Assembly: GCA_036768485.1 (NCBI GenBank)
Contig: JAVLUZ010000142.1
Span: 18,101,735 to 18,165,734, forward strand
Origin: Mermis nigrescens
Taxonomy: Eukaryota > Nematoda > Enoplea > Mermithida > Mermithidae
Length of the DNA: 64,000 nt
Direction: 5' to 3'
Made by a program: the position numbers and the translations under genes. Shown here in pieces: positions 9,301 through 20,386 of this stretch. The first letter of the stretch is position 1. Every line of letters begins with the position of its first letter. The notes under the pieces were generated by a model. That model was not told the origin of the DNA and did no database searches. It saw nothing but the letters and a program-made list of their open reading frames with translations.

Positions 9301-12300
9301 TCCACCCTACAGCTATAACGGGACCTTTCTGGAATGTTCAGTTTTTTTTAAAAGAAAGATAATAAGAAAATTCGCTGCCCATGTTTTTTTGTTTTTCTTG
9401 AAACTCAAAACTGACTGTGTAAAGAAGGTGTAAAGTTTTTGTGTAACGTTATAACATAGGACAAATTTTGGGACCTTTTTGTCACGGCATGTGGACAACT
9501 GAGTATTGATGACTCGAACAATTAAACAGCATAGGATTATAGTGGGATGAATTTTACAGAACAGTGTTTATTTGTTTTTCGAAATTCGCATCAGTTCTCG
9601 AATGGCAGTGTAAAGAGTGCGAAAATCTGGGGGTGAAAAAGCACTTTTTGTTCGAGTTTTCAACCTGCTTATGTCTGATACTAACTCCGGTTATGAGTTT
9701 TTTAAAATGTTTTCTGACAGAAATGTAGAGCGGATCAAGGGCTACATTCTGCATATAAGCAAAGTCTTCTATGCTTTATGGTGAGTTAGATCCTGGGGTT
9801 CAAAGTTTACACTCTAGTGGATGGTGTAAAAAACAGATTTTAAGTAAGATTTCTCTGCCAAATTTTTCGCTTATGAGTCAGTGTAAATCGAAGACAGCAT
9901 TAATAAAGTGCCTCTCAGGGGCTACACATCGCAGCAAACCGCATTTAAAAAAACGCAATATTGAGTTATTTATGGGGGTGTAAAGTTCGAAATCAGAGGT
10001 AAAAAATGGGCGAAAAAACACGTTTTTTCCGAAGTTTGATTAATATATCATACCAAATAATTTTTGCAACAGAATTTTGGCACACAGGAATGTACTACGA
10101 TTTAAAATCTACAAATTGTACCAAACCGAATTTCTTTAAACTCAATGGGGAGTTCGGTACGGAATTTTAAAGTTTACACTGTGCTAAATGATGGAAAATA
10201 CGTTTTTGTTGCGTTTTTTGTTCGCCACTTTCTCCGTCCAGAAGTCGGGATAAGTCCAATAGAATAAAAATAAAGTACTTCATATCGGGTGCATGTCAAA
10301 GCAAATTGTCTATACATTAATATTTAGCGAGTGTAAAGTCAAAAATGTGGTGTCTAAAATGCGTTTCTGTCTTGTTTTTTCTGCCTGCTTCTCCGGTTAC
10401 GAGTCAGGGACACGTTTATCAAGTCTAGAAATGGACCAGGAACCAAATTTGATATGCCAGTCTGGCGCATATGTTTACACTCTACAGTGTTGTAAAGTAG
10501 TTTACACCTAGTATTAGTTTGCCCATAGAACATTATGGAGACTTAATTTTTTTCATAAATATTAATCGTAATATCGGAACAATATCAAAATTACGAATCT
10601 GACCAAAATCTTCTTTACACTAGGTGTTTACATGAAGTTTACACTACACATGTATTTATCTTCGTTTTTGAGCATTCCAGAAACCTAATTTTTTCTTGGA
10701 GTCTGGAAATTTTCGAAGAATCAAATGTGAGACGTCACGTAGGCGCGTTTGTTTAAATCCAACAGTGATGTAAAGTAGTTTACACTCATTGTTTATTTGT
10801 CCTCAGACCATTGTACTTGGGTATTAATATCATAGGTAGCACGATAGCGCTACCTATAATATACTTGGCCATCCTTTTCCTTATATGTTTATCACAGCGA
10901 GTGCGAAATTTGTGTCCCCCTCACAGCAACAACGGCACACACCTGGGAGGTGCGGTTTTTTTAATCGATGGATATTTAAAAAATTCGATGCCCGTGTTTT
11001 TTTCTTTTGTTTACACTCAATACTGAGTTAGCAATGAGCGTGTAAAGTGTAAAGCAAAAAATCAAATAATTTGCGGAGGGCCAATTTTTTAAATGTTGCC
11101 CCCTTAGCTGTAGATTACGAATCTGACCTTAAAATTTCTTTACAGTCAATGGTTGTTGCACAAAAGTGTAAGGTATACGTGTTTTTTACTCTTTGCGTGT
11201 CCTTCAGCTTATCTAACTCAATTTTGGTTTCTGTGCAGTCCAATCGGTTTTGTAATATAGAGGGTTGCAAAATCTCAAAAGTGATTCTTTTTCTTTCTTA
11301 TAACGCAATATTTCTTGATCTGTGATCGTTTTAGTGTAAAGGGTTCGAGACGAAAAACGATATCTTTTCAACTACTCCGCTAAGTAGGTGGAACATGCTA
11401 ATTATGCTTAAAAGGTGCCCTGACCTTAGTGTTACAGATCCCAGTCTATTTTGTTTCTATACACCTAATATTGCGGTATTAGCACAAGTGTAAAGTTTAC
11501 ACCGAGAAGCATTTTTGCGCCCTGAGCGTCGTGGAGGATGAATTTTTTTAAAAATGTTCTCCGTAAGGTCAAAATAACGAATCTGACCTTTAAACTTTTC
11601 TACAGCCAGTGTTTGTTGAGCTATGAAGAGGTGAACTTTGAATTATATATACATCTATTTTCTAATGCCGATAAATAACTCCGCATTGCATATTTTTGAT
11701 CAGATTTTTCGAATTTCAGAGCTTCTTGACTCGTCTTTAATAAATAATTATTTTTATCATCATAAATGCACTATTCTTAAACATCAGTAGAATGATGAAT
11801 ATCTTTCAAAATAGGATAATCAAGCTGAAATCTGCTGATATGTCGAGTTGGCGCAGTGGTTGACAACTCCGTTCTCGGATGCGGTATTAAACAAAGAATG
11901 ATGAGTTCGAATCTTCTGAATGCTGACTTTTTTCGTTTTTTAAATTCTTTTGGCAAAACCATGTACTTCATTTCACTGATATATCTATTTGGGTTCTGCA
12001 GATAAAAGTTTTTTTGTGTTTTGAATTTCGCCTCAGTTGTCGAATGGGAGTGTAAAGAGTGCAAAAATCTGGGGGCGAAAAGACATTTTGGCCGAGTTTT
12101 CGACATGTTTATGTCTGCCAACAACTCCGGTTATGAGTTTTAGGAAATTTTTTCTGACAGAAATGTACTACGGATCAAGGACTATCTTGTGCTTACCAGC
12201 AAACTTTTCTACAATCAATACGCAATTAGTACCAGGTTTTTAAACCTTACACTCTAGTGGATGAGTGAAAAACAGATGTTTTCCAAGATTTCTCTGCCAA

Positions 12301-12560
12301 AAGTTGGGGTTAATTAAATAAAATAGAAATAAAGTAACTTCTAATGGCTACACGTCGAAGCGAGCCGCGTTCAAAAAAACGTAATATTGAGTTGTTTATG
12401 GGGTGTAAAGTTCGAAATCTGAGGTGTAAAGTGGGCGAAAAAACAGGTTTTTTCGTATTTTGATTGATAAATCATATCAAATATTTTGCGGAACACAAGT
12501 TTGGCACATACAAACCTACTACAATCAAAGGGCAACAAATTGGTTCGAACCGAATTTATT
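9301..12560. repeat. Large GTGTAAAG-type repeat array with a ~2.43-kb internal duplication
   Basis: Recurrent GTGTAAAG and TTTACAC words at irregular spacing. The segment 9571-10100 is repeated at about 12008-12540 (for example CGGTTATGAGTTTT, TTTCTGACAGAAATGTA, CAATATTGAGTT), an offset near 2430 bases. A ~0.5-kb sub-periodicity is visible through TACGAATCTGACC at about 10590, 11115 and 11577. No coding capacity. Confidence 0.75.
11847..11935 (+). other. tRNA-like SINE head
   Basis: GTTGGCGCAGTGG (A-box-like) and ~45 nt later GAGTTCGAATCTT (B-box-like). Only the tRNA-related head is recognisable. Confidence 0.45.
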
Positions 12561-12561
12561 A

Positions 12562-12727
12562 GAGAAAGTGTGATTTTTAGCAGCTTAGAGAAAGAGAAAG
12601 TGTGATTTTTAGCAGATTTTGCGACTTTAGGTAGATTCTCCCTAGTCCCCTCCTTTTACATCCTTAATAATCCACAATTCCAAGTATATTCATCTTTTTT
12701 GTTCCATCGGAACATTTTTCTTTGCTA
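12562..12727 (-). mobile_element. Solo arm of the ACTAGCAAGG foldback family
   Basis: Matches the arms at 1624-1797 and 2214-2387. The inner ~30 bases are duplicated (AGAGAAAGTGTGATTTTTAG twice). No partner arm nearby. Confidence 0.8.
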
Positions 12728-12729
12728 GT

Positions 12730-13550
12730 AACAAGAAATCCTCGACGATGGTAACACCGACCTCACCCTCGGTATATAGAAAAAAATATAAAACCCTTGG
12801 GTGGGTTTTATATTTTATTCTAACGCTATATGCACGGCCTTGTGCCGGAAAAGAAATTAACACGAAAAACGAATAAAACGTACTCGACGATCAAATCGTA
12901 CGTCAGCCAACTAAATGATGATCTCATAGGATCATTATGTACAGTAAACGAAAGTTTACGTTAAAATAACATAAGAGAAAATTACTTTTAGCTCACACAT
13001 ATATTCTAAGCAAAGATGAGCGGTAACGCATAAAACAATTACTATTATCATATACTTAATTCTATGTTACCGGACAAGTATCTGTAACGGGGGCGCCGCC
13101 TCCCACCGTTACGTGAGCAAAATTTTACCCGCACCGGTTTCCCGGATCTTCCGCTCTGATTCGCGTGTGTAGTACTAATCGACTACTCGGGCTCTTGCTC
13201 ACAACTGCGCAAAGTATTGAATAATATTGTGAAACAATGAAACATCAACGTCACGGGTTAAACTTCAAGGTAGGCATTTCTAGCCGTGTAGTAGCACTCC
13301 TGCTACATATCTTATTGTTTTTTATATTGAAAATTTGGGAAAAGATGACAAACTGAAGGCATAGCCCACAGTACACTATCGCGCAATAGCTACTAGTATT
13401 GGCTATGTAAATGGCTACCGCGAACTGCTAACACTAGTTCGCAACCGTGTAACTCTCGTAGTTACACGAATAGGTACATATTTTGGCTGAAAATAGTCTG
13501 ACCTACCAAATGAGACTATAGTGTATTTCACGAAACCTTGTGCGTGAAAA
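12730..13550. other. GC-richer block, possible LTR remnant
   Basis: Contains a perfect 12-bp stem (AATATAAAACCC/GGGTTTTATATT, ~12787-12815) with TATAAAA on both strands, and an imperfect inverted repeat GTAACGGGGGC/CCACCGTTAC near 13087-13113. Promoter-like composition suggests a degenerate LTR, but I cannot find paired ends. Confidence 0.25.
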
Positions 13551-14040
13551 TCAATTTCCTAAGATCTATTTAGTAGCATTAAAATTATTTTCTAGGCATA
13601 TTACTGTAATAAAATTTTACGCTGTATTATTTCATATGCTCATCATTTGCTACACACAGTATCATGATTGCTACTTCAGTTTGAACCGCTTTTGTAGTCG
13701 ATTTACATTGACTTAAGAATTGTGATTCATGCACGAAAAATATAGTGGTGTATTCGGAAAGCCAGTGAAACGTGCTTTAAGGTCATACTGGTTTTGATGG
13801 ATCTGAGATAAAGGACACCAGGATAAATAATTTTCGAAATAAAAAAGTATGTAATCAGTACTGTAGGCGATCAATTGCCAATTTAATCGGGCTTGCTTGC
13901 GAGGCTACCGAGTTGAAGGTGTTCCCCGTTTAGGTCTTCTTTTGAGGCTGTCGGAGGCATTTTTTAGCGATTAACATTTTCTTGCGCCTATGCTTAACCA
14001 TTGCTTGGGGATATTTAGACAGTTTGCGGTTAGAATTGGT
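13551..14040. other. No feature recognised
   Basis: AT-rich, no open frame of note and no repeat match elsewhere in the window. Confidence 0.4.
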
Positions 14041-14052
14041 TTTTTTGATAAG

Positions 14053-14400
14053 AACTAGTTATCGACCGGGGCGACTTTTTTGGCCGGGGCCGGGGCGGTA
14101 CCGGGGCTGAAAAGAAATCCCCGGCGCCGGGGCCGGGGCCAGACAAGGAAAATATTATTGCATGACACATATTTGGGGTGGGCATAGGAAAAGAAATAAT
14201 AAGCGACTGCTCCATTCAGTAGTAAATGGCAAGCGCAAAGTTAGGTGCGCCTTTTCATATCAAGTTTTATTACTATTTATGTCACAAGAAACCAATTTAG
14301 TCGTCTGAATCATCAATAAAGTATGTCGCTGCTATTAGCACACTATTTCATTTGAATCTTCGCTACTGCTACTGCTGCTGTAGCGATTGGATGCAATAGG
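14053..14400. mobile_element. hAT-like transposon end with GGGGCC-rich subterminal region
   Basis: Starts AGTTATCGACCGGGGCGAC and continues through CCGGGG/GGGGCC repeats, then a unique tail (GCGACTGCTCCATTCAGTAG) that recurs at 21350-21640. The TIR resembles CAGTGATCGGACC at 58904. No transposase. Confidence 0.55.
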
Positions 14401-14876
14401 TATTGGATCTAATAAATGAGACATCACACATTCCCATAAGGGGGGAGGGGTATTACCCCCATTAGGGTCCAAGACACAAGTCACTGTCAGACGATTTTTG
14501 GTGAAAACCTTTTGAATTTTTTGAACTCAATTTTTTAGTATGGCAAAAGTGTACGGTACTTGTGCATTATCCCCCGTAGAATTTTTTCTATCTTTTTTAA
14601 GATTATGGTTTATACAGCATTACACCATTATGATATATCTATCATATGATATAATCCTTGATTTTCTTCAGTTTTTTGTAATTTTTTTTAAAATCTTTTT
14701 TAAAATATTATTTATTTTTTCATTTTTTTCATTCTTTTCGGATTCATAATCAATCTTTGCAATAATTTACTTGATAAGATAAAGGAAAATGTAAGTTTTT
14801 GCTTCCAATATACTGAGGCTTAGGCTTAGTATATCTGAAAAGGTGTTTTAAGCTGCTTAGGTCGAGGTCGCTCCCG
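14401..14876. repeat. Fragment of a dispersed MITE, then AT-rich sequence
   Basis: 14440-14515 carries the inverse of the GACAGTGACTTGAGTC/GGGGGTAATACC terminus of the repeat at 42608-43055. The remainder, with long T runs, holds nothing recognisable. Confidence 0.5.
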
Positions 14877-14973
14877 CTTAGGTCAATGTATAGATGGTTA
14901 GGTCGATGTATAGATGCTTAGGTCGATGTATAGATGCTTAGGTCGATGTATAGATGCTTAGGTCGATGACTAG
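14877..14973 (+). repeat. 20-bp tandem repeat (4.9 copies) before the LINE
   Basis: Unit TTAGGTCGATGTATAGATGC with few changes. It sits ~30 bp upstream of the ORF1 start. It may be the LINE 5' promoter repeat, or host sequence: TATAGATGCTAAG occurs again directly after the LINE tail at 18817. Confidence 0.9.
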
Positions 14974-15004
14974 ACTCAACTCTACATACCTACATATTTC
15001 GACC

Positions 15005-15879
15005 ATGGGTAAAAAAATGGCGTACCGAAGATCACGGATACCAGCCTACGTTCTAAGTCACCATCTCGAAGGTCCAACTTTGATTTACTTGATGATACGA
15101 ACGATAATTCTTGTGATTGTATCATTTGCTACAAGTTAGTTTCTGATGACGACACTGCCTTATTATGCGATTTTTGCGACCGTTGGGGTCATACTTCTTG
15201 TTTGAAAGTTAATGATCATGATTATGAAACTTATTCAAAGCCTGATTCCACTTTCTATTGTTTCCACTGTAAACCAATTGTGAAAAAATATTTGCATATT
15301 GAACGTCGCTTAGATGATTTTGCTACTAAGCTTGCCGATTTAGAAAAGAAAGTTGATCGTCTTGAACATTCTCGAAATTCTCCTACCAATTATGATAAAA
15401 ACGAACTATCTGCTCTGATTAATGATGCTATCGAAAGAGATTCTAAGAAATGTAATGCTGTTCTGTTTAACTTACCTTTATCGAACAGTGTTGAGGACAT
15501 TGATCAGGTCAAACGGCTAATCGATTCTCATTCTGATGGTCACGATCTAGTATCATCTGATGTTACACGCGTCTTTCGTGATGGTCCCATTCACGAAAAC
15601 CGCGTCCAGTTTGTCAAAGTTTGCCTAGCGTCGGTTCAGGCAAGGCATCGCTTCGTTTCCTTGATCAATAAGACAGTCCGCGTTAAATCCAAAGACCAAC
15701 TTTCGCGTTTGCGGTGCCGTCCTGATTTATCATTCCTTCAAAGAAAACGTCAACGCGAACTGGTTTCCGAGCTCAACGATCGTAAATCTCGAGGTGAAGA
15801 AGGTCTTTTTATCGATTTTCGCGCCGATTGTGTTAAATGCAAACCGAACCGTAATATTAATAACCAACTCTTCACCTAG
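15005..15879 (+). CDS. LINE ORF1 with PHD finger and coiled coil (one-base frameshift)
   Basis: Nucleic-acid-binding ORF1 protein of a CR1/Jockey-like non-LTR retrotransposon. An ATG in a strong Kozak context (GACCATGGG) lies at 15005. The frame must gain one base within the A7 run at 15011-15017 to join the main frame, which then runs unbroken to TAG at 15879. A C4-H-C3 PHD finger spans about 15118-15264 (CIIC, CDFC, WGHTSC, CFHC). It is followed by a heptad-rich segment (RRLDDFATKLADLEKKVDRL) and then a basic region. The A-run shift is probably a sequence error or recent decay. PHD fingers occur in ORF1 of several LINE clades. Confidence 0.85.
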
Positions 15880-18672
15880 GTAGTCGCGCCCCTTTCTCGT
15901 ACTTTGCGTTTAAAAGTTCTGTATTTCAATTCAAGAAGTTTGTTAAATAAGCTAGGTGATTTAAAACTGTTACTAAATAGCAAACAGTTTGAAATAATAC
16001 TTTGTTGTGAATCTTGGCTTTATCCTGAAATTCCAGATAGTCTACTTTGCAGTTCAAATAATTACCAAATTATTCGATGTGATCGGTTAAATAAACGTGG
16101 GGGTGGACTTATAGTTTTTGCTAATAATAATCTACATATTAAACACATCAAAATTCCTATCAATTTTCCTGCCTGTGAAATTTTAATTTTTGATTTATGC
16201 AATACTGATTTCAAAACTAGATTTATTCTAGCTTATCGTCCTCCTACTTATGATATTATGTATGCTGAAAGTCTTTGTAATTCTATTGAATGGGCTTCTA
16301 ATGTACCTTATCCTTTATTAATTGTTGGTGATTTTAATCTTCCTAAAATTAATTGGGTCTCCAACACCTTTCCTTCTGATCCCATCAATACTTTATTTTA
16401 TGACACCTTCTGTACAACTGGTTTGGAGCAACTAATCCGTAGTCCAACTCACGATAATAATATATTAGATTTGCTTTTTTCACTTAATCAAGCCATTAAC
16501 GTGAAGATATCACCTCCTTTTTCTGTTAGTGATCATAATTCTATTGCTTTCGAAATTCAAGGGTACGAAGAGACAAATCACATGCCCTCTTGTTTAAATT
16601 TTCGAAAAGCCAATTACGAGTTAATTTCTATGCGATTAGCCACTGTTTCTTGGCCCGATTTATTTAATCAGTGTACTTCGGCAGATGATATGTATAATGT
16701 TTTTGTTTCAGTTCTTCAAACTATTAGTTCTGATCTAATACCTAAAAAAGTACATAGAAATTTTAAGAAAGTATTTCCTAAACACATCCGTAAGTTATAT
16801 TTAAAAAAACTTAAATTATGGAAAAATTACAAAAAGTTCAAAACTCGAATAAATCGAACTATCTATTCTAGTTTCTGCAAATCTATAAAAAGAGAAACCA
16901 AAAATTTTTACGCTAAAGAAGAATTAGAAGTTTTGAAATCAGGCGATATCCGTAACTTTTACAATTTTGTTAATTCTCGTTTAAAAATCAGGAAAAGTTC
17001 ATTTCCCCTGACTTTATCTAATGGTATTGAATTAGATGACGATCATGTAAAAGCTAATCATTTTAACTCATATTTTGCCTCTGTTTTCACTGTTGATGAT
17101 CAAAATCTTCCTGTTTTTCAGGCTCGTACTTTTTCTTCGTTAGCAGAAATGAATTTCGATGTAGACACCGTTTACAGAGCTATTCGCGAATCTAAACCAA
17201 GTACTGCATGTGGCCCTGATGGCCTATGCTCATTTTTTATTAAAAAACTAAGTTATTTGCTTTCTCCTCCTCTTGCTTCTATCTTTGAAACTTCTTTTCG
17301 ATCAGGTTCAATTCCAAAATTGTGGTATCAAGCAAACGTAATTCCAGTTTTCAAAAATAAAGGTGATTCTGCTTGTGTAGAAAATTATCGTCCGATTTCG
17401 TTGTGTTGCTCTCCTTGTAAAATTATGGAAAAAATTGTTAATAAAAAGATTCTGGATTACTTAAATATAAATAATTTACTTTCTCCTCTCCAATTTGGAT
17501 TTTTAAAAGGTCGATCATGTGAAATGCAATTGCTAAAGTGTAAAAACGAATGGGCAAAATTTATTGATAGAAAATCTACTGTAGATGTAATTTTTATCGA
17601 CTTTAAAAAAGCTTTCGATTCTTTATCGCACACAAAATTACTTCATAAACTTTCTGCATATGGTCTAAATGGTTTTCTTTTCAACTGGCTTAAATCTTTT
17701 TTATCCTCTCGATCTCAGTGCGTTGTTGTTAATAGTTCTTTTTCAGATAGCTTTAATGTAACTAGCGGCGTCCCGCAAGGGAGCGTGATAGGGCCAACCC
17801 TTTTTCTGATTTACATTAATGATTTATGTGATAATATGAGTAGTCGTATTCGGTTATTTGCTGACGATGTTAAAATGTATAATTTGTCCTCTTCTAAAAC
17901 TATACTTCAAAACGACCTTAATAAGCTTTATACATGGTCGCGTGAATGGCAGCTTCAGATATCTATTGATAAATGCTCAGTTTTGTACATGGGTTATAAT
18001 AATCCTAAACATCAATATTTTATTGGAAATCAACTTTTACCTTCTGATTCTGACTGTGTCCGCGATTTAGGTGTTCTAATGTCTCAAAATTTGAAATTTC
18101 AGCAGCACTATCATGAAGTGATTAAAAAAGCTTCTCAGCGATCCAGTCTGATACTGAAGTTATTCTTCTCTCGTGATCATAAAATTTTGTCTCGTGCTTT
18201 TGTTGTATATGTTCGTCCGCTTTTAGAGTACTGCTGTACCGTTTGGAGTCCTTATCGTATTCGAGATATTGATCGTATCGAGCGAGTTCAGCGCAAGTTT
18301 ACCCGTTGTATTTTTGGTTTTAACAGTGGTTTGTCATATAATGATCGTTTAAAAAGTCTGTCGTTAGAACGTCTCGAAATACGCCGTATTCGTTTTGCTT
18401 TATCCTTTTACTATCAGATTATTAATGGAAAATCACACATTCTCTGTGACGAGTTTTTCGCATTTAATCGCAACTATACTCGCTCTGTCAATAACCTTAA
18501 ACTGACTGTTCCAGTAGCTCGTTCAGATATTCTCAAGTATGATTTCAGTCATAGATATGTGAATCTGTGGAATTCACTTCCAGTTGATGTTGTAAATTCA
18601 CCTAGTTTAGAAATTTTTAAACGCAAACTAAATGCTTTTGATTTTTCTGTTCATCTGAAGGGGCACGTGTAA
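15880..18672 (+). CDS. LINE ORF2: AP endonuclease + reverse transcriptase (intact)
   Basis: About 930 codons, in the same frame as ORF1 and separated from it only by the TAG at 15877-15879. There is no ATG near its N-terminus (the endonuclease begins at LKVLYFNSRSLLNKL; the first Met is ~115 residues in). Endonuclease residues: FNSRS, CCESWL, GGGLIVF, LIVGDFN, SDHNSIAF. RT blocks: NYRPISLCC, QFGFLKGRS, VIFIDFKKAFDSL, SGVPQGSVIGP, LFADDVKMY (catalytic FADD) and DLGVLMS, then the thumb/C-terminal VYVRPLLEYCCTVWSP. All catalytic positions look intact, so this is potentially a source copy. CR1/Jockey-like by order and motif style; exact clade not assigned. Confidence 0.95.
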   Translation, partial: VVAPLSRTLRLKVLYFNSRSLLNKLGDLKLLLNSKQFEIILCCESWLYPEIPDSLLCSSNNYQIIRCDRLNKRGGGLIVFANNNLHIKHIKIPINFPACEILIFDLCNTDFKTRFILAYRPPTYDIMYAESLCNSIEWASNVPYPLLIVGDFNLPKINWVSNTFPSDPINTLFYDTFCTTGLEQLIRSPTHDNNILDLLFSLNQAINVKISPPFSVSDHNSIAFEIQGYEETNHMPSCLNFRKANYELISMRLATVSWPDLFNQCTSADDMYNVFVSVLQTISSDLIPKKVHRNFKKVFPKHIRKLYLKKLKLWKNYKKFKTRINRTIYSSFCKSIKRETKNFYAKEELEVLKSGDIRNFYNFVNSRLKIRKSSFPLTLSNGIELDDDHVKANHFNSYFASVFTVDDQNLPVFQARTFSSLAEMNFDVDTVYRAIRESKPSTACGPDGLCSFFIKKLSYLLSPPLASIFETSFRSGSIPKLWYQANVIPVFKNKGDSACVENYRPISLCCSPCKIMEKIVNKKILDYLNINNLLSPLQFGFLKGRSCEMQLLKCKNEWAKFIDRKSTVDVIFIDFKKAFDSLSHTKLLHKLSAYGLNGFLFNWLKSFLSSRSQCVVVNSSFSDSFNVTSGVPQGSVIGPTLFLIYINDLCDNMSSRIRLFADDVKMYNLSSSKTILQNDLNKLYTWSREWQLQISIDKCSVLYMGYNNPKHQYFIGNQLLPSDSDCVRDLGVLMSQNLKFQQHYHEVIKKASQRSSLILKLFFSRDHKILSRAFVVYVRPLLEYCCTVWSPYRIRDIDRIERVQRKFTRCIFGFNSGLSYNDRLKSLSLERLEIRRIRFALSFYYQIINGKSHILCDEFFAFNRNYTRSVNNLKLTVPVARSDILKYDFSHRYVNLWNSLPVDVVNSPSLEIFKRKLNAFDFSVHLKGHV

Positions 18673-18816
18673 GTTTTCACGTTCGTGACTGCGTGTCCCG
18701 TTGCTGACGTTTTAGTCATATATCGTTTTATCATATCTTTGTATCGTACGCTGTGTCTTTATTTTTACCATGTCTTGTACGTTTTGCAATAAATCTTTGT
18801 TGTTGTTGTTGTTGTT
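18673..18816 (+). mobile_element. LINE 3' UTR with AATAAA and (TTG)n tail
   Basis: CAATAAATC at ~18788 is followed by five to six TTG units. A simple-repeat tail in place of poly(A) is usual for CR1-type LINEs. Confidence 0.85.
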
Positions 18817-18867
18817 TATAGATGCTAAGTACCATTCCCTCATTACTTCGTTTTTATTTCTAACGAG

Positions 18868-18945
18868 AAGGTGGCTTAGCCGATTGGTAACATGTTGCGC
18901 TGTAGAGCGATAGGTCGGAGGGTCGAAATCTGTCACCTGAAAGTT
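18868..18945 (+). other. tRNA-like segment downstream of the LINE
   Basis: GGTGGC...GTCACC can pair as an acceptor stem; TTAGCCGATTGGTAAC (D arm/A box) and GGGTCGAAATC (B-box-like) are in place. The anticodon stem is imperfect. Probably a SINE head or decayed tRNA gene. Confidence 0.45.
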
Positions 18946-19500
18946 ATTTGCTGTCTCGTGAAAACTCGTGTGAGAACCTCGGAGCTAAAAAAGATGGAAA
19001 AAATTCACCCTTTATATACCCTAATGTTAAAAAAATGGAAAAAATTCGACGGGGGATAATGCACAAGTACCAAGTGTACCTAACTATTAGAATTTCACGA
19101 AGTGATACATTAGGTGTTTTAGGATGTGAGCTAGAGTAAATAGACAAAGTATCACTATAAAACATGCATGTAATCGCTTAAAATTTTATGAGGGTCCCTC
19201 AGTATACATGTAACGACTGGAAATCTAGGGTAGGGGTCCCTCGCCATTTTTAGAGGGAGGGGGTCAGCGACTAGATCAAAAATGGAAAAAACACATAAAA
19301 ATAGCTAAAAAAGCGCAGGTCTTCGCCAAAAAAGGGGGTGGTGGTCAAATATTTTCTGACTTTCAAGGAAGTTCGGGGCTTCAAAGCGTGGATGGGGGAT
19401 GGCCCAAACCCTCTGTCACATGTATATTTCTCAGCCATTTTCAGGGGAAGAGGGGTAAGCGGCTCCATTTTCGCAGCCGCTTACCCCCTGAAAATCTTTA
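18946..19500. repeat. Fragments of the GGCCATTTTTAGG.../CGGCTCC repeat family
   Basis: Several short G-rich pieces (GGGTCCCTCGCCATTTTTAG) resemble the dispersed family best seen at 49410-50045. No coding. Confidence 0.4.
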
Positions 19501-19540
19501 ATATGGTAGAATTTGCAATAAGGAATTCTACACCTTTTTA

Positions 19541-20386
19541 CAGTTTTTGTTCTTCAAAAATCTTTGTACATGTACAATATGGTTCTGAAACGTCTTTGTA
19601 CATCTGCGAAAATCTTCGCCGAATACAAAAAGACCGTGCTTCTAAATAAGATAATTCGGCCTGAATTTAGTTGATAATATTAATTCGGCGCGAAGTGCCG
19701 AAAATTCTATGAGCTTTTGATGGAATTCACACATAAAACTCGACTGAGAAAGCTAAAACAACTTGTACTACAAAATCAGAAATATTACAAAAATCGTAAT
19801 ATGCGAATTAAATCTTGTAATAAGCAACACTGCGCTTAGAATGGAAAAATGGAGAAATGTCAAGTATTCAGAAACCCAAAAATTAGCCAAATACACTATT
19901 AAAGGTTGAAAAACTATGTTCTACCACACTAAAATCGTTACTGTACCATATTAAGTATACAAAAATTTGCATGTACAAAACAGTGTTTTTTTGTATTCGC
20001 CAAAGATTTTTCCCGATGTACAAAGGCTTTTCAGGACTATCTTTGTACATGTACAAAGATTTTTGGGAAGATGAAAACTGTAAAAAGGTGTAAAATGCCA
20101 AGAAATTTTCGGCGCTTCGCTCCCATATGAAAAATTGTCTGTCCTCTATATCTCTAAAATGGCAAAATTTGTATCTAGAATGGAAAAATGTCAAAATTTC
20201 AGGCGCTTCGCGCCGTTTTGAGACAATTTTAGTAATTTTTGGCGTTAGAAACCTAGACATTAGCTAAAATATACAATCAAAAGTCAAAAGACCCTGTTTT
20301 ACCACTTTAAAATCGCTACTGTACCATATTATAGTAACCAAAAATCTGTCTGTATAAAATGTACAAAGCCTTTTGGGACCATCTTT
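19541..20386. mobile_element. TTTGTACA-type MITE copies, truncated, opposite orientations
   Basis: An end segment at 19541-19650 and a second copy from ~19979 (CAGTGTTTTTTTGTATTCG) to ~20386. Both carry the CGGCGC hairpin (19686, 20108, 20202). The right terminus of the second is replaced by a GGGCGG-rich element. Confidence 0.75.

Noticed and set aside
14030..14215. Pro/Arg-rich minus-strand peptide
   Set aside because: Product of translating CCGGGG/GGGGCC repeats.
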